DNA of 64,000 nt, taken from contig JACRJM010000010.1 of the NCBI GenBank assembly GCA_016219965.1, positions 154,330 through 218,329 of the forward strand. Reading direction: 5' to 3'. Source of the stretch: Candidatus Schekmanbacteria bacterium (lineage in GTDB: Bacteria; Schekmanbacteria; GWA2-38-11; J061). The notes below the pieces were generated by a model that was not told the origin of the DNA, made no database searches, and saw only the letters and a program-made list of their open reading frames with translations. Position 1 is the stretch's first letter. Every line of letters begins with the position of its first letter. The position numbers were made by a program, and so were the translations under genes. This document shows, in pieces, positions 43,880 through 53,339 of this stretch.

Positions 43880-45112
43880 ATGAGAATAACCAGAAGAAGG
43901 ATAGTAAATTTAGTGCTTGTTTTGGCAAGTATCATATTTACATTCTTAGCCGGCGAAATAGCTCTGAGATTCACAAGGTTCGAGCATACTATCAAACGAT
44001 ATTCATTTTATAATTATCCATTCCCCAAATTTTATTTCAAGTCAGACCCTGTGAAGGGATATGATATCAGAGAAAATTTTAATGAATCCGAAGCTTATGC
44101 TGACAGAGACCGTACGTATAAAATCTGGTCAAATGAGATAGGATGTTTTGACACTCCTGCAAAGAATATAGATAATTACGTCCTCCTTGTTGGCGATAGC
44201 TTCACCCATGCTTATACTGACTTTCAGGATAAATGGGGAACATATGCAGAATCACTTCTAGGATACAGGATACTAAAATGCGGCGTATCAGGATATGGAA
44301 CCAAGGATGAGCTTTACAAAGCAAAAGATATCATCTCGAAAGTAAAGCATCCCCCAAAATTAATTATTTTAGGGTATTTCATAAATGATCTCCAGGATGA
44401 CTATCTGTTCCCTCAAATAACAATTATAGAGGGATGCAGGGTTTTTGACAGGACACTTGATAAAAAAACAGGTGAGATTTTTTTACGTAAAGATCTCAAA
44501 GATGAATTTCATCTCTGGAAAAAATTCGGATTAAACCATTATCCTAAAAATCCCTATTTTGTGAGGATAAGATATTTTTTCAAAAAGCATTCTATCATTT
44601 ATAATCTTGTGCGAATTGTATTTTTCAATGCGTTCTTAAACCCCATAGAGCTTGATTTGTCTTATAATGATTACCCGTGGATCAAGAATGCATGGGAACA
44701 GCATTTTGAGAATTTAAGAGAATTCAAAAAACTGGCGGAAAGCTGCGGAGCCAGGTTACTGGTTGTAGAAATTCCCGCAAAATACCAGGTATTTTCAGAT
44801 CGTTTTGATGAGTTCAAAAATATTGCTCCTGATAAACCCAACAGAATACTCAATAATTTTTTTCAGGCAGAAGGGATAGATTTTATAGATCTCCTCCCTT
44901 ATTTCAAAAAAGAGGCAAATGCAGATCCTGATAATAAGAATTTCACTCCCAAGATCCTATACTGGAAATATGATGCGCACTGGAACAAAACCGGAAACCA
45001 TCTCGCAGGATTGCTTGTGTCAAAGTATATTTTGGAAAAAAATCTTCTCAACATAGATGACAGGGAAAAAAAGATTGCAAATATCGAACAGACAATTTCT
45101 ACCGGATATTAG
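43880..45112 (+). CDS. Membrane-anchored SGNH/GDSL-hydrolase-like protein
   Basis: The 410-residue protein has an N-terminal membrane helix (residues 9-28). An SGNH domain follows with block I G-D-S-F-T-H-A near residue 105, Gly in G-V-S-G-Y-G-T (block II), Asn in F-I-N-D-L (block III) and a final D-A-H-W-N-K-T-G-N-H motif (block V) giving the Asp-His pair. AlgX/AlgJ-like relatives transfer or remove acetyl groups on exported polysaccharides. The position next to the large glycan locus fits such a role, but it is on the other strand with its own promoter. The exact substrate is unknown. Confidence 0.82.
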   Translation: MRITRRRIVNLVLVLASIIFTFLAGEIALRFTRFEHTIKRYSFYNYPFPKFYFKSDPVKGYDIRENFNESEAYADRDRTYKIWSNEIGCFDTPAKNIDNYVLLVGDSFTHAYTDFQDKWGTYAESLLGYRILKCGVSGYGTKDELYKAKDIISKVKHPPKLIILGYFINDLQDDYLFPQITIIEGCRVFDRTLDKKTGEIFLRKDLKDEFHLWKKFGLNHYPKNPYFVRIRYFFKKHSIIYNLVRIVFFNAFLNPIELDLSYNDYPWIKNAWEQHFENLREFKKLAESCGARLLVVEIPAKYQVFSDRFDEFKNIAPDKPNRILNNFFQAEGIDFIDLLPYFKKEANADPDNKNFTPKILYWKYDAHWNKTGNHLAGLLVSKYILEKNLLNIDDREKKIANIEQTISTGY

Positions 45113-45230
45113 GACTAAAGTGCAGACAACCGTCAATTCCTTATTCATAAAGATTTTTTTGTAATAGATATGGAGTTGTAACTAAACTACTTTCACAAAA
45201 TAAGTTTTTCATAGAGGAAGGAGAATTGTT

Positions 45231-45806
45231 ATGAAAAAACTTTTGGTACCATCCATGCTTTTATTGAGTCTTTCTCTGATTTTTTATGCAGGCTGCGGGG
45301 GAGATACGCCGGAAAGCCTTGCAAAAAACCACATAGAAACCGCAAACAGCGCTGTCAGGGTGAAGGACTTTAAAACCGCCATTGAAGAATACAAGACTGC
45401 CATTGAAATTGACCCGGGAAATGCTCTTGCCCATTATGATCTTGCTTATCTATTGGAAACTGAGTTCAAAAATTATGAAGAGGCAATCATCCATTACCGC
45501 ATGGCGCTCGAGCACTCACCGGATCAATATAGATTCCTTTATAAATCCATAGCTAAAATTTACTATGACCAGGAAAAATATGATGACGCACTTTTAGCTT
45601 ACAGGAAAGCTGTTGCGATTCTTCCAAATGATTCACTTGCACATAATGACTATGGTGCAGTACTTATAAAAAAAGGGATGATAAAAGAGGCGATTGAGGA
45701 ATTTGAAAAAGCGATAAAGATTGATCCCTCTGATGAGACTCCGCAGAAAAACAGGGATAAGGCATATGTTCTCCTTAACGAGAGCCATGAAGAAAAGAAA
45801 GAATAA
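45231..45806 (+). CDS. TPR-repeat lipoprotein
   Basis: The 191-residue protein has a signal peptide with lipobox F-Y-A-G-C at residues 18-22 and then about four TPR units (A-x-x-x-Y-K-x-A-I-E-I-D-P-G-N-A-L-A-H-Y-D-L-A pattern) to residue 175. TPR lipoproteins act as scaffolds in envelope processes. The ribosome site GGAAGGAG decides ATG 45231. It lies nine bases before rarA on the same strand, so the two are likely cotranscribed, without an obvious functional link. Confidence 0.87.
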   Translation: MKKLLVPSMLLLSLSLIFYAGCGGDTPESLAKNHIETANSAVRVKDFKTAIEEYKTAIEIDPGNALAHYDLAYLLETEFKNYEEAIIHYRMALEHSPDQYRFLYKSIAKIYYDQEKYDDALLAYRKAVAILPNDSLAHNDYGAVLIKKGMIKEAIEEFEKAIKIDPSDETPQKNRDKAYVLLNESHEEKKE

Positions 45807-45815
45807 GTATAATAA

Positions 45816-47171
45816 ATGGAACTATTCGAATACGACAAGCCCAAGATTGTAAAACCGGGGAAATTTGCCCCTCTTGCTGAAAGAATGCGTCCCAATAATC
45901 TGGATGAATTCGTCGGGCAGGACCACATCCTCGGTGAAGGAAAGTTTTTAAGAAAGGCGATAGAGGAAGACTCGGTAAGCTCCATAATCTTATGGGGTCC
46001 GCCGGGCTCAGGTAAAACTACCCTGGCTCAGATAATCTCGCAGAAAACCGGAGCGACTTTCATCTCCTTCAGCGCAGTCACCTCAGGCATAAAGGAAATA
46101 AAGGAAGTAATAAAGACCGCAAAAGAGAATCTGGAACGGTATGGGAAAAGGACAATAATATTTATTGATGAGATACACCGTTTCAACAAGGCACAGCAGG
46201 ATGCGTTCCTCCCTTATGTTGAAGAAGGAGCGATAATATTGATAGGTGCAACAACTGAGAACCCCTCTTTTGAGGTCATATCTCCTCTTCTTTCAAGAAC
46301 AAGGGTTTATACCCTCCATGCCTTAACTGAGGAGGAAATAATAAAAATCATCAAAAGAGCATTGAATGACAAAGAGCACGGAGTGGCAAAATATAACCCT
46401 GATATCTCGGATGATACTCTCTCATTTGTCGCATCCCTTTCAGGAGGCGACGGCAGAGTTGCCCTTAATGTCCTCGATGTTGCCATAACATCAGAAAAGC
46501 CTGATGCAGATGGGAAAAGAAAAATAACTAACGACACAATAACGCAGGTCATGCAGAAAAAAGCCCTGATCTATGACAAAGCAGGCGAGGAACACTACAA
46601 TATAATATCTGCATTCCATAAAAGCTTAAGAGGCAGCGACCCGGACGCTTCCCTTTACTGGCTTGCAAGGATGCTTGAAGCCGGAGAAGACCCGCTTTAT
46701 ATCGCAAGACGCATGGTAAGGTTTGCAAGCGAAGACGTGGGGAACGCTGACCCGCAAGCTCTGCTTGTTGCAAATGCAGCCAAGGAGGCAGTTGACTTTC
46801 TCGGTATGCCGGAAGGAGATCTTGCCCTTGCACAGACTGCCATTTACCTTGCAACTGCGCCAAAGAGCAACGCTACATACATGGCATATCTTTCAGCCAA
46901 AAAAGAGGTAAGAAATACCGGCTATCTTCCTGTGCCGCTCCACTTGAGAAATCCTGTGACAGATCTTATGAAAGAAGAAGGTTACGGCGACGGCTATCTT
47001 TACCCTCACAGCTATGAGAATGCCGTAGTAAAACAGGAGTACTATCCCAAGGGGATGAAAAACAAAGAATTCTACACTCCCACAGACAGAGGCTTTGAAA
47101 AAAAGATTGCCCAGCGTCTTGAGTTCTGGAAAGACCTTCTTTCAGGAAAAAAAAGGGATAAAGAAGACTGA
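45816..47171 (+). CDS. rarA: Replication-associated recombination protein A (RarA/MgsA AAA ATPase)
   Basis: The 451-residue ATPase has R-P-x-N-L-D-E-F-V-G-Q near the start, Walker A G-P-P-G-S-G-K-T at about 53-60, Walker B I-F-I-D-E-I-H-R-F, sensor 1 G-A-T-T-E-N-P-S-F, and the clamp-loader-like C-terminal part with L-Y-W-L-A-R-M-L and P-K-S-N-A. It is related to clamp loaders and WRNIP1 and acts at stalled replication forks in the cytoplasm. Length is normal for the family. It follows the TPR lipoprotein gene closely. Confidence 0.95.
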   Translation: MELFEYDKPKIVKPGKFAPLAERMRPNNLDEFVGQDHILGEGKFLRKAIEEDSVSSIILWGPPGSGKTTLAQIISQKTGATFISFSAVTSGIKEIKEVIKTAKENLERYGKRTIIFIDEIHRFNKAQQDAFLPYVEEGAIILIGATTENPSFEVISPLLSRTRVYTLHALTEEEIIKIIKRALNDKEHGVAKYNPDISDDTLSFVASLSGGDGRVALNVLDVAITSEKPDADGKRKITNDTITQVMQKKALIYDKAGEEHYNIISAFHKSLRGSDPDASLYWLARMLEAGEDPLYIARRMVRFASEDVGNADPQALLVANAAKEAVDFLGMPEGDLALAQTAIYLATAPKSNATYMAYLSAKKEVRNTGYLPVPLHLRNPVTDLMKEEGYGDGYLYPHSYENAVVKQEYYPKGMKNKEFYTPTDRGFEKKIAQRLEFWKDLLSGKKRDKED

Positions 47172-47314
47172 CGTCTTTGAAACTCCCCAAAAAATATCTT
47201 GCTTATAGAGTTACAGTTCACTAACATTTTATTAAACTTGATAACAGGTGTAAAATTTTTTGTTTTTCTGACTGTAAAGTATAAATACAAAGTAGTTTTA
47301 TTGGAGAAAGGATT

Positions 47315-47545
47315 ATGAAATTTAAAAGAATCACAATAAATTCTAAGCAGATGGGGGGAATCCCCTGTATCAGAAACCTTAGGATTCCTGTCGCTACTGT
47401 GGTTGGTCTTGTGGCAAACGGGATTAAAGAAAAAGAAATTTTGAGGGATTATCCTGACCTTGAGGCAGAAGATATTCACGAAGCTTTACGATTCGCTGCT
47501 AAGGCAGTTGAAGAACGACAGATACCTATCGTATCAGGAAAATGA
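47315..47545 (+). CDS. DUF433 antitoxin-like protein
   Basis: The 76-residue protein matches the DUF433 (VapB45-like) pattern: G-I-P-C-I-R-N-L-R-I-P-V-A-T-V at residues 16-30, a helix-turn-helix-like stretch with G-I-K-E-K-E-I-L-R-D-Y-P-D-L-E-A-E-D-I, and A-L-R-F-A-A. It is the usual partner of DUF5615 PIN-like toxins. Its stop overlaps the next ATG by four bases (ATGA). The ribosome site GGAGAAAGGA is strong. The pair sits between rarA and ydcF near the ribosomal operon. Confidence 0.87.
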   Translation: MKFKRITINSKQMGGIPCIRNLRIPVATVVGLVANGIKEKEILRDYPDLEAEDIHEALRFAAKAVEERQIPIVSGK

Positions 47546-47910
47546 AATTTTTGATTGATAATGCTCTTTCTCCGCGGTTTTCAGGGGGACTTATTAAATT
47601 AGGATATGAGTCAGTGCATGTCAGGGATATTGGATTGTCATCAGCCCTTGATGAAGTTATCTTTGACTATGCAGTAAGAGAAAACCGAATACTCATTTCT
47701 GAAGATACTGACTTTGGAACTATTTTAGCAGCACGTAATTCGATTAAGCCTTCTTTTATCTTGTTCAAAATGGAAGATAAACGAACTTACAATTTATTGG
47801 ATATTTTGATTAATAATCTGCCTGATATTAAAGACGCTCTCGAGCAGGGAAGTGTAGTTGTTTTTGAAGACCAGAGGATACGGATCCGTAAATTGCCATT
47901 TAGGGAATGA
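47542..47910 (+). CDS. DUF5615 PIN-like protein, probable toxin of the pair
   Basis: The 122-residue protein begins M-K-F-L-I-D-N-A-L-S with the first acidic PIN-type residue (D6), and has S-E-D-T-D-F-G near residue 55 as the second acidic patch, the hallmark of DUF5615. The family is treated as VapC-like, so RNA cleavage is likely but not shown. Translational overlap with the DUF433 gene supports a toxin-antitoxin operon. Confidence 0.85.
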   Translation: MKFLIDNALSPRFSGGLIKLGYESVHVRDIGLSSALDEVIFDYAVRENRILISEDTDFGTILAARNSIKPSFILFKMEDKRTYNLLDILINNLPDIKDALEQGSVVVFEDQRIRIRKLPFRE

Positions 47911-47970
47911 AGTGCATCCATTAAGAGCAGTAGTATGGCCTTTTTTTTGACCCAACAGATATAAAAACTG

Positions 47971-48708
47971 ATGTTCAAACTTATTAAACTCGTCTTTTAT
48001 GCTGCACTTCTATTTGTCGCATATCAATTCCATCCATGGATCTTAACGAGGATAGGAAATTTTCTTATCGTGGATGAAAAGCTGGAAAAGGCTGACGCCA
48101 TAGTTGTCATGAGCGGAGATGATGAGAACGGCAGCCGTGTGGAGAGAGCAGTTGAGCTCTTTAAAAAAGATTATGGGAAGGTCATAATACTGAGCGGAAA
48201 CAAAATAGCGTGGAATACTTATTCAAATGAAATCATGCTGAAGCAGGCGCTTTCCTTAAAAGTGCCTGAAGAGTCAATACTCCGTGTAACCAGCAATGCC
48301 CACTCTACAGTAGAGGAAGTCCCTGGAATAGTCGCTTTTCTTCAAAATAAGGGATTCAGGAAGGCCATAATCGTAACAAGCGATTACCACACAAGAAGGA
48401 CGGCTTTCACCTTCATACACCTTTCAAATTCGGGAGATATAAAAATCATAATGACCGGTGCAGAAAATATGAGATTCAAGGCTGACAGATGGTGGAAAGA
48501 AAGGCTTTATGCCAAGACATTTTTCATGGAGTGCTGCAAACTGCTCTGGTACTATACGGTTCAAAACCTCGAATACAACTATCTGAAAAAACCCGCCGCC
48601 CAAAAGGGCGGCGAAGCATTACTCTACAAGCTCGATTATAGCCATTTCAGCGCCATCACCACGCCTTACCCTGGTACGGATAATACGCGTATAGCCGCCG
48701 TTTCTTGA
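47971..48708 (+). CDS. YdcF/DUF218-type membrane-associated protein
   Basis: The 245-residue protein has an N-terminal hydrophobic helix (residues 4-22) and the DUF218 fold with A-D-A-I-V-V-M-S-G near residue 42, E-R-A-V-E-L, I-L-S-G-N, N-A-H-S-T-V-E-E and V-T-S-D-Y-H-T-R-R near 153. Relatives include ElyC/SanA, which act in envelope polysaccharide metabolism. The last 30 or so codons overlap the end of rplQ on the other strand and read through the ribosomal terminator hairpin, so the tail after about residue 205 is probably not conserved. Confidence 0.82.
   Translation: MFKLIKLVFYAALLFVAYQFHPWILTRIGNFLIVDEKLEKADAIVVMSGDDENGSRVERAVELFKKDYGKVIILSGNKIAWNTYSNEIMLKQALSLKVPEESILRVTSNAHSTVEEVPGIVAFLQNKGFRKAIIVTSDYHTRRTAFTFIHLSNSGDIKIIMTGAENMRFKADRWWKERLYAKTFFMECCKLLWYYTVQNLEYNYLKKPAAQKGGEALLYKLDYSHFSAITTPYPGTDNTRIAAVS
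48594..48613 (-). terminator. Intrinsic terminator of the ribosomal super-operon
   Basis: A perfect 8-base-pair GC stem (CGCCGCCC/GGGCGGCG) with a 4-base loop is followed on the minus strand by GGTTTTTT, just after the rplQ stop. On the plus strand the same bases are inside the ydcF reading frame and have no T-run, so it acts on the minus strand only. Confidence 0.9.
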
Positions 48709-48972
48709 TGCATATTTGGGTGATATCTCTGTAAAGACCTTCTTTAATATTTTTTTATCCTTTACCCAATTAGCTGCAAGTCTTCTTGAATGCAATGACT
48801 CTTTCTTTGAAAGGGTTATCACCTTTTCCGCAACCCTTCTAAGCTCCTTCGCCTTGGGGACAGTCGTCTCTATCTTCCCATGAATAAAAAGTGAGGTTGT
48901 CATGTTGCGAAGCATGGCAAGCCTGTGGCTTGTTGTTTTATTGAGTTTCCTGTTTCCCGTCCGGTGATCCAT
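48619..48972 (-). CDS. rplQ: Ribosomal protein L17
   Basis: At 117 residues this is the full-length bacterial L17, recognised by the start M-D-H-R-T-G-N-R-K-L, R-L-A-M-L-R-N-M-T-T-S-L and the C-terminal R-x-R-R-G-D-G-A-E-M-A-I-I-E-L-V. It lies in the 50S subunit near the tunnel exit. It is the last gene of the alpha operon, 15 bases behind rpoA, and is followed at once by the terminator hairpin. Confidence 0.97.
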   Translation of the reverse strand: MDHRTGNRKLNKTTSHRLAMLRNMTTSLFIHGKIETTVPKAKELRRVAEKVITLSKKESLHSRRLAANWVKDKKILKKVFTEISPKYASRNGGYTRIIRTRVRRGDGAEMAIIELVE

Positions 48973-48987
48973 TTTAACAATCTCCGC

Positions 48988-50022
48988 TTAAATTATTTCT
49001 TCCTCTTCGAGGTCTTCTTCAGGCTTTTTTACTGGCTCTGCAACAGGCCATTCATCTATCTTCATGCCAAGCGAAAGACCCATCTGCGTCATCAGTTGTT
49101 TGATCTCGTTAAGTGACTTTCTTCCGAAGTTCTTTGTCTTCAGCATCTCCTGCTCTGTCTTCTGCACAAGTTCCCCTATAGTCCGGATATTGGCATTTTT
49201 CAAACAGTTCTGAGACCTTACAGAGAGCTCAAGTTCATCAACACTTCTTAAAAGATTTTCTGAAAGCCTTACCTTTTCCTTGTCTTCCGAAGGACCTTCC
49301 GAGCTGGACGACTCCAGCATTTCCGTTTCATCAAAGTTTATGAATGGAGTCATGTAATCCTTCAGTATCTTTGCAGCCTGCCCAAGCGCATCATCAGGGG
49401 TTATGCTTCCGTCAGTCCATACTTCCAAAAGCAGGCGGTCGTAGTCAGTTTCCTGTCCGATTCTAGCGCTTTCGATCCTGTAATTCACCTTTCTTACAGG
49501 GCTGAATATAGAATCTATGGCAATAACACCTATCGGATTTTTTTCCTTCTCATTCTTCTCGGCAGGCACATATCCACGCCCTTTTTCAATCTCTATCTCA
49601 GCTTCGAACTTACCGTCTGAATCCAGCGTCGCCAGATGAAGATCGGGGTTCATTATTTCAATATCATTGTCATGTTCAATATCTGATGCCTTGACTTCCC
49701 CTTCTCCCTTTGCCTTGATATAAACCGTTTTTGGCCCATCTGAATGCATCTTCACCCTTAATTGCTTCAGATTAAGGATTATATCGGTTACATCCTCAAC
49801 AACACCGGGAAGCGAGGTAAACTTCATGTTCACACCATCGATTCTTATGCTCGTAGGTGCAGCACCTTCTATTGAAGAAAGAAGTATTCTCCTTAACGAG
49901 TTACCAATAGTTGTTCCAAAACCTCTTTCAAGAGGCTCCGCTACAAACCTCGAATACATAGCGGTTTTTGTTTCTTCATCACACTCAACCCTTTTAGGTT
50001 TATTAAGACTTTGAATTTTCAT
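48988..50022 (-). CDS. rpoA: RNA polymerase alpha subunit
   Basis: The 344-residue subunit has the N-terminal assembly domain ([25 protein letters not shown] near the start), a linker, and a C-terminal domain at about 255-320 with S-V-R-S-Q-N-C-L-K and [11 protein letters not shown] short acidic tail ([10 protein letters not shown]) ends the protein. It dimerises to start polymerase assembly and binds UP elements and activators through the C-terminal domain. It sits in its usual place between rpsD and rplQ. Confidence 0.97.
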   Translation of the reverse strand: MKIQSLNKPKRVECDEETKTAMYSRFVAEPLERGFGTTIGNSLRRILLSSIEGAAPTSIRIDGVNMKFTSLPGVVEDVTDIILNLKQLRVKMHSDGPKTVYIKAKGEGEVKASDIEHDNDIEIMNPDLHLATLDSDGKFEAEIEIEKGRGYVPAEKNEKEKNPIGVIAIDSIFSPVRKVNYRIESARIGQETDYDRLLLEVWTDGSITPDDALGQAAKILKDYMTPFINFDETEMLESSSSEGPSEDKEKVRLSENLLRSVDELELSVRSQNCLKNANIRTIGELVQKTEQEMLKTKNFGRKSLNEIKQLMTQMGLSLGMKIDEWPVAEPVKKPEEDLEEEEII

Positions 50023-50048
50023 GCAACCAACTCCCTCAAAGTAAGATT

Positions 50049-50675
50049 TTACTTCGAATATAATTCCACTATAAGCTGTTCCTGGATTGGTATAGTGATG
50101 TAATCCCTGCGCGGCAGACTTAACACTTTGCCTTTGGCATTTTCCCTGTCTGTCTCAAGCCACGCCGGCACTGCGCCTCTGTTTGAAAGCTTCCCAATCT
50201 GATTCACGATATCAAGTTTTTTGCTCCCCTCATCAAGATCGATTGTATCACCTGCTTTTACCAGGTAGGAAGGAATGTTTACTTTCCTGCCGTTCACACG
50301 GAAATGGCCGTGAGTTACAAACTGCCTTGCAAGCGGACGTGAAGCTGCAAAGTTCATTTTGAAAACAATATTATCAAGTCTCCGTTCAAGAAGCATCAGC
50401 AGGTTTTCTCCGGTGATTCCCTTCTGTCGCTCAGCCATTTTAAAGTAGCTTCTGAACTGGCGCTCGAGTATTCCGTATATCCTTTTTACCTTTTGTTTTT
50501 CCCTGAGCTGTATTCCGTACTCTGAAAACTTTCCGCGTGTAAACTTTCCGCTGTGTCCCGGCGGATAACCTCTTTTCTCAAAAGTGCATTTCTCAAAGCA
50601 CTTGTCTCCCTTCAAAAACAGCTTTAAACCTTCTCTCCTGCAAAGCCTGCAAGCGGCTTCTCTATATCTTGCCAA
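50049..50675 (-). CDS. rpsD: Ribosomal protein S4, zinc-binding form
   Basis: The 208-residue protein keeps all four N-terminal Cys (C-R-L-C-R-R-E-G then C-F-E-K-C), the C+ form that binds zinc. The S4 RNA-binding domain ([19 protein letters not shown]) follows. S4 starts 30S assembly and in many bacteria represses the alpha operon. The start is TTG. Confidence 0.96.
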   Translation of the reverse strand: MARYREAACRLCRREGLKLFLKGDKCFEKCTFEKRGYPPGHSGKFTRGKFSEYGIQLREKQKVKRIYGILERQFRSYFKMAERQKGITGENLLMLLERRLDNIVFKMNFAASRPLARQFVTHGHFRVNGRKVNIPSYLVKAGDTIDLDEGSKKLDIVNQIGKLSNRGAVPAWLETDRENAKGKVLSLPRRDYITIPIQEQLIVELYSK

Positions 50676-50732
50676 AGTTACTCCTCCTCAAACTTGTCTT
50701 TCAAAAAAAACATTCAACCAATTTTAAGGGAA

Positions 50733-51122
50733 TTACACCCTTCTGCGTTTCCTCGGGCGGCACCCGTTATGCGGTATCGGGGTAACATCCTTTATCACAC
50801 TTATGGTCAATCCAGCAGACTGTAAAGCCCTTATTGCAGCCTCTCTTCCGGCACCGGGCCCTTTTACGTAAACTTCAATCTGCTTCATGCCAAATTCAAT
50901 GGCTTTCTTTGCAGCACCTTCAGCTGCCAGAGTTGCAGCAAAGGGAGTACTCTTTCTTGATCCCTTAAAAGCCTGCGTACCGGTACTCGCCCAGGTTAAG
51001 ACGTTCCCTTCAATATCTGTTATAGTGACAATCGTATTGTTAAAAGTAGACTGAATATGGGCAATACCATTGCGCACTATTTGCTTTTCTTTTTTCTTCT
51101 TAACTTTTTTTTCCTTAACCAT
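50733..51122 (-). CDS. rpsK: Ribosomal protein S11
   Basis: The 129-residue protein has the S11 core ([34 protein letters not shown]) and ends [15 protein letters not shown] as usual. A Lys-rich N-terminal stretch precedes it. It belongs to the 30S platform and lies between rpsM and rpsD in the alpha operon. Confidence 0.97.
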   Translation of the reverse strand: MVKEKKVKKKKEKQIVRNGIAHIQSTFNNTIVTITDIEGNVLTWASTGTQAFKGSRKSTPFAATLAAEGAAKKAIEFGMKQIEVYVKGPGAGREAAIRALQSAGLTISVIKDVTPIPHNGCRPRKRRRV

Positions 51123-51159
51123 TAATCACCCCGTAATATTTATCAGCAACAATTTGCTT

Positions 51160-51537
51160 CTATTCTGCTGACTTCTTTTTTACTATTCCGCCTTTTCTCG
51201 GTCCCTTGCGTGTCCTTGCATTGGTGTGAGTGCGTTGACCCCTTACAGGAAGGCTTCTTCTGTGCCTTAAACCCCTGTAGCATCCTATATCCATAAGGCG
51301 TTTTATGTTTATGGATATATCTTTCCTGAGGTCACCCTCAATCTTCAGGTCCCTCTCTATAACTTTTCTCAGCTCATTCACTTCAGGGTCGCTGAGATTC
51401 TTCACCTTCTTGAACCCGTCCACCCCTGTTATTTGCAGCACCTTCTGTGATGTTGCTCTCCCAATCCCAAAGATATAAGTGAGCGCTATCTCTACATTCT
51501 TTTCTTTTGGTAAATCAACTCCGCCTATCCTTGCCAA
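51160..51537 (-). CDS. rpsM: Ribosomal protein S13
   Basis: The 125-residue protein begins [10 protein letters not shown] (TTG start) and has the helix-hairpin-helix-like I-F-G-I-G-R-A-T-S and the basic tail [25 protein letters not shown]. It sits in the 30S head and contacts the P-site tRNA. It follows rpmJ by about 20 bases. Confidence 0.97.
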   Translation of the reverse strand: MARIGGVDLPKEKNVEIALTYIFGIGRATSQKVLQITGVDGFKKVKNLSDPEVNELRKVIERDLKIEGDLRKDISINIKRLMDIGCYRGLRHRRSLPVRGQRTHTNARTRKGPRKGGIVKKKSAE

Positions 51538-51556
51538 TTCTCGCTCCTCCTGTTCC

Positions 51557-51670
51557 CTAACCTTGACGCTGCTTGTGTTTAGGGTTGATGCATAACACTC
51601 TTACCGTGCCTTTTCTCTTTATTATCTTGCACTTATCACAGATTTTTTTTACTGATGCTCTTACTTTCAT
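51557..51670 (-). CDS. rpmJ: Ribosomal protein L36, zinc-binding form
   Basis: The 37-residue protein reads [15 protein letters not shown] and ends K-H-K-Q-R-Q-G, with the three Cys and one His of the zinc (C+) form. A longer in-frame extension to 51760 overlaps infA and has no support; ATG 51670 has AGGA upstream. It lies between infA and rpsM as in most bacteria. Confidence 0.96.
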   Translation of the reverse strand: MKVRASVKKICDKCKIIKRKGTVRVLCINPKHKQRQG

Positions 51671-51680
51671 TTTCCTGCTC

Positions 51681-51908
51681 CTACTTTCTATCCTTGTGTC
51701 GGTAAATGATCCTTCCTCTTGTGAGGTCATAGGGGGATAACTGCACAGTGACCTTATCACCCGGTAATATCTTAATAAAATTCATCCTCATCTTACCTGA
51801 AACATGTGCCAGTATCTTATGCCCATTTTCCAGTTCAGCCCTGAACATTGCATTAGGCAATGTCTCAAGGATAGTAGCTACCACTTCAATGGGCTCTTCC
51901 TTCGGCAT
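51681..51908 (-). CDS. infA: Translation initiation factor IF-1
   Basis: The 75-residue protein has the OB-fold sequence expected of IF-1: [30 protein letters not shown] and [11 protein letters not shown]. It binds the 30S A site during initiation. The tail R-H-K-D-R-K is slightly longer than usual. It is located between map and rpmJ. Confidence 0.97.
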   Translation of the reverse strand: MPKEEPIEVVATILETLPNAMFRAELENGHKILAHVSGKMRMNFIKILPGDKVTVQLSPYDLTRGRIIYRHKDRK

Positions 51909-51939
51909 CCGATTTAGCTCCCCCCTCCTGCAAACTCAC

Positions 51940-52686
51940 TTAAGCCAGTGTTAAAATCTCGGCACAGTCATTTTTGATAGCTATCGTATGTTCAAAATGG
52001 GCAGAAAGTTTACCATCTTTTGTAATTGCAGTCCACCCATCATTTAATATTTCTACATCGCAGCTTCCTTCGTTTACCATAGGTTCTATGGCAAAAACCA
52101 TACCGCTTTTAAGCCTTATACCTTTGCCGGGTTCCCCGAAGTTCGGTATCTGCGGCGGCTCATGGAGCTCTCTTCCTATGCCGTGGCCTACAAAATACTT
52201 TACTACCGAAAATCCATTCCGCTCAACTTCCAGCTGAATAGCATTTGATATATCTCCCAGCCGGTTCCCCTCTCTTGCTTCCCTTATGCCTGCCTCGAGG
52301 GAATTCCTTGTCACATCTATAAGCTTCCTGGCATTCTCATTTATCTTACCCACAGGGAATGTTGCTGCGGCATCACCGAAATATCCTTCATTCTCTGCGC
52401 CTATGTCAATACTTACTATATCTCCTTCGCAAAGCACCCGGCCAGCAGGAATACCGTGAACAATCTCATTGTTGACGGAAATACAAAGTGTTGCCGGATA
52501 CCCTTTGTACCCTTTGAAAGCCGGTTTACATTTAAGCTCAAGAATACGCTTTTCAGCATATTCATCAAGATCTTTTGTTTTAACCCCCGGTGCAACCATC
52601 TTGCCAAGCTCTGTCAATATCTCAGCCACAATCCTGTTCACACGACGCATTGTATCAAGCTCCCGGGGAGACCTAAGCGCGATCAT
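51940..52686 (-). CDS. map: Methionine aminopeptidase type I
   Basis: The 248-residue enzyme removes N-terminal Met from new proteins. Metal ligands are visible: D in S-I-D-I-G-A, D in G-Y-F-G-D-A-A-A-T-F, H in G-H-G-I-G-R-E-L-H-E-P-P, E in A-I-E-P-M-V and E in F-E-H-T-I-A. The ATG overlaps the stop of adk by four bases (ATGA), so translation is coupled. Confidence 0.96.
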   Translation of the reverse strand: MIALRSPRELDTMRRVNRIVAEILTELGKMVAPGVKTKDLDEYAEKRILELKCKPAFKGYKGYPATLCISVNNEIVHGIPAGRVLCEGDIVSIDIGAENEGYFGDAAATFPVGKINENARKLIDVTRNSLEAGIREAREGNRLGDISNAIQLEVERNGFSVVKYFVGHGIGRELHEPPQIPNFGEPGKGIRLKSGMVFAIEPMVNEGSCDVEILNDGWTAITKDGKLSAHFEHTIAIKNDCAEILTLA

Positions 52687-53336
52687 CTGCTATTCCCAAT
52701 AGCATCGCATATCAGTCCGAAGACCTTCCCTATCTCAAGAGAGCCGTCTATTTCTTCCAGTATTCTTTTATTACCGTAATATTGAATAAGCGGGCTTGTC
52801 TGATTCTTGTAAACCTTCAGCCGCTCACGTATGGTTGCTTCCTTGTCATCATCCCTCTGGAAGAGTTTCGCCTGACACTTATCACACTTGTCTGCTGTCT
52901 TCGGGGGATTGAACATCAGGTGGAACACCTCGCCGCATGAACTGCAAGTTCTCCTGCCGCTTAATCTTTTTACAAGTTCCTCATCCAAAGCTGTTATGGA
53001 AACAACCTTCTTAAGAGGAAGATTTTTCTTTGAAAGAAGCTTATCAAGCTCTTCAGCCTGCACTATAGTCCTCGGGAATCCGTCGAGAATGAAGCCTTTT
53101 TTGCAATCATCCTCTCCTATTCTTTCAGCGATAAGCCCTATTACTATCCTGTCCGGAACAAGTTCACCCTTGTCCATGAAGGTCTTTGCCTCTACGCCAA
53201 GCGGCGTTCCCTGTTTCACTGCGCTTCTAAGCATATCACCGGTAGATATCTGCGGAATCGAAAATTTTTCCGCACACATCTTTGCCTGCGTACCTTTTCC
53301 AACCCCGGGAGGACCTAAAAAAATCAGGTTGTTCAT
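52683..53336 (-). CDS. adk: Adenylate kinase with zinc-binding lid
   Basis: The 217-residue enzyme (ATP + AMP to 2 ADP) has the P-loop G-P-P-G-V-G-K-G-T-Q, the AMP site S-T-G-D-M-L-R, D-G-F-P-R-T and a long LID with four Cys (C-S-S-C and later C-D-K-C) for zinc, as in Gram-positive and many anaerobe enzymes. It lies between secY (three-base gap) and map. Confidence 0.96.
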   Translation of the reverse strand: MNNLIFLGPPGVGKGTQAKMCAEKFSIPQISTGDMLRSAVKQGTPLGVEAKTFMDKGELVPDRIVIGLIAERIGEDDCKKGFILDGFPRTIVQAEELDKLLSKKNLPLKKVVSITALDEELVKRLSGRRTCSSCGEVFHLMFNPPKTADKCDKCQAKLFQRDDDKEATIRERLKVYKNQTSPLIQYYGNKRILEEIDGSLEIGKVFGLICDAIGNSR

Positions 53337-53339
53337 TAT

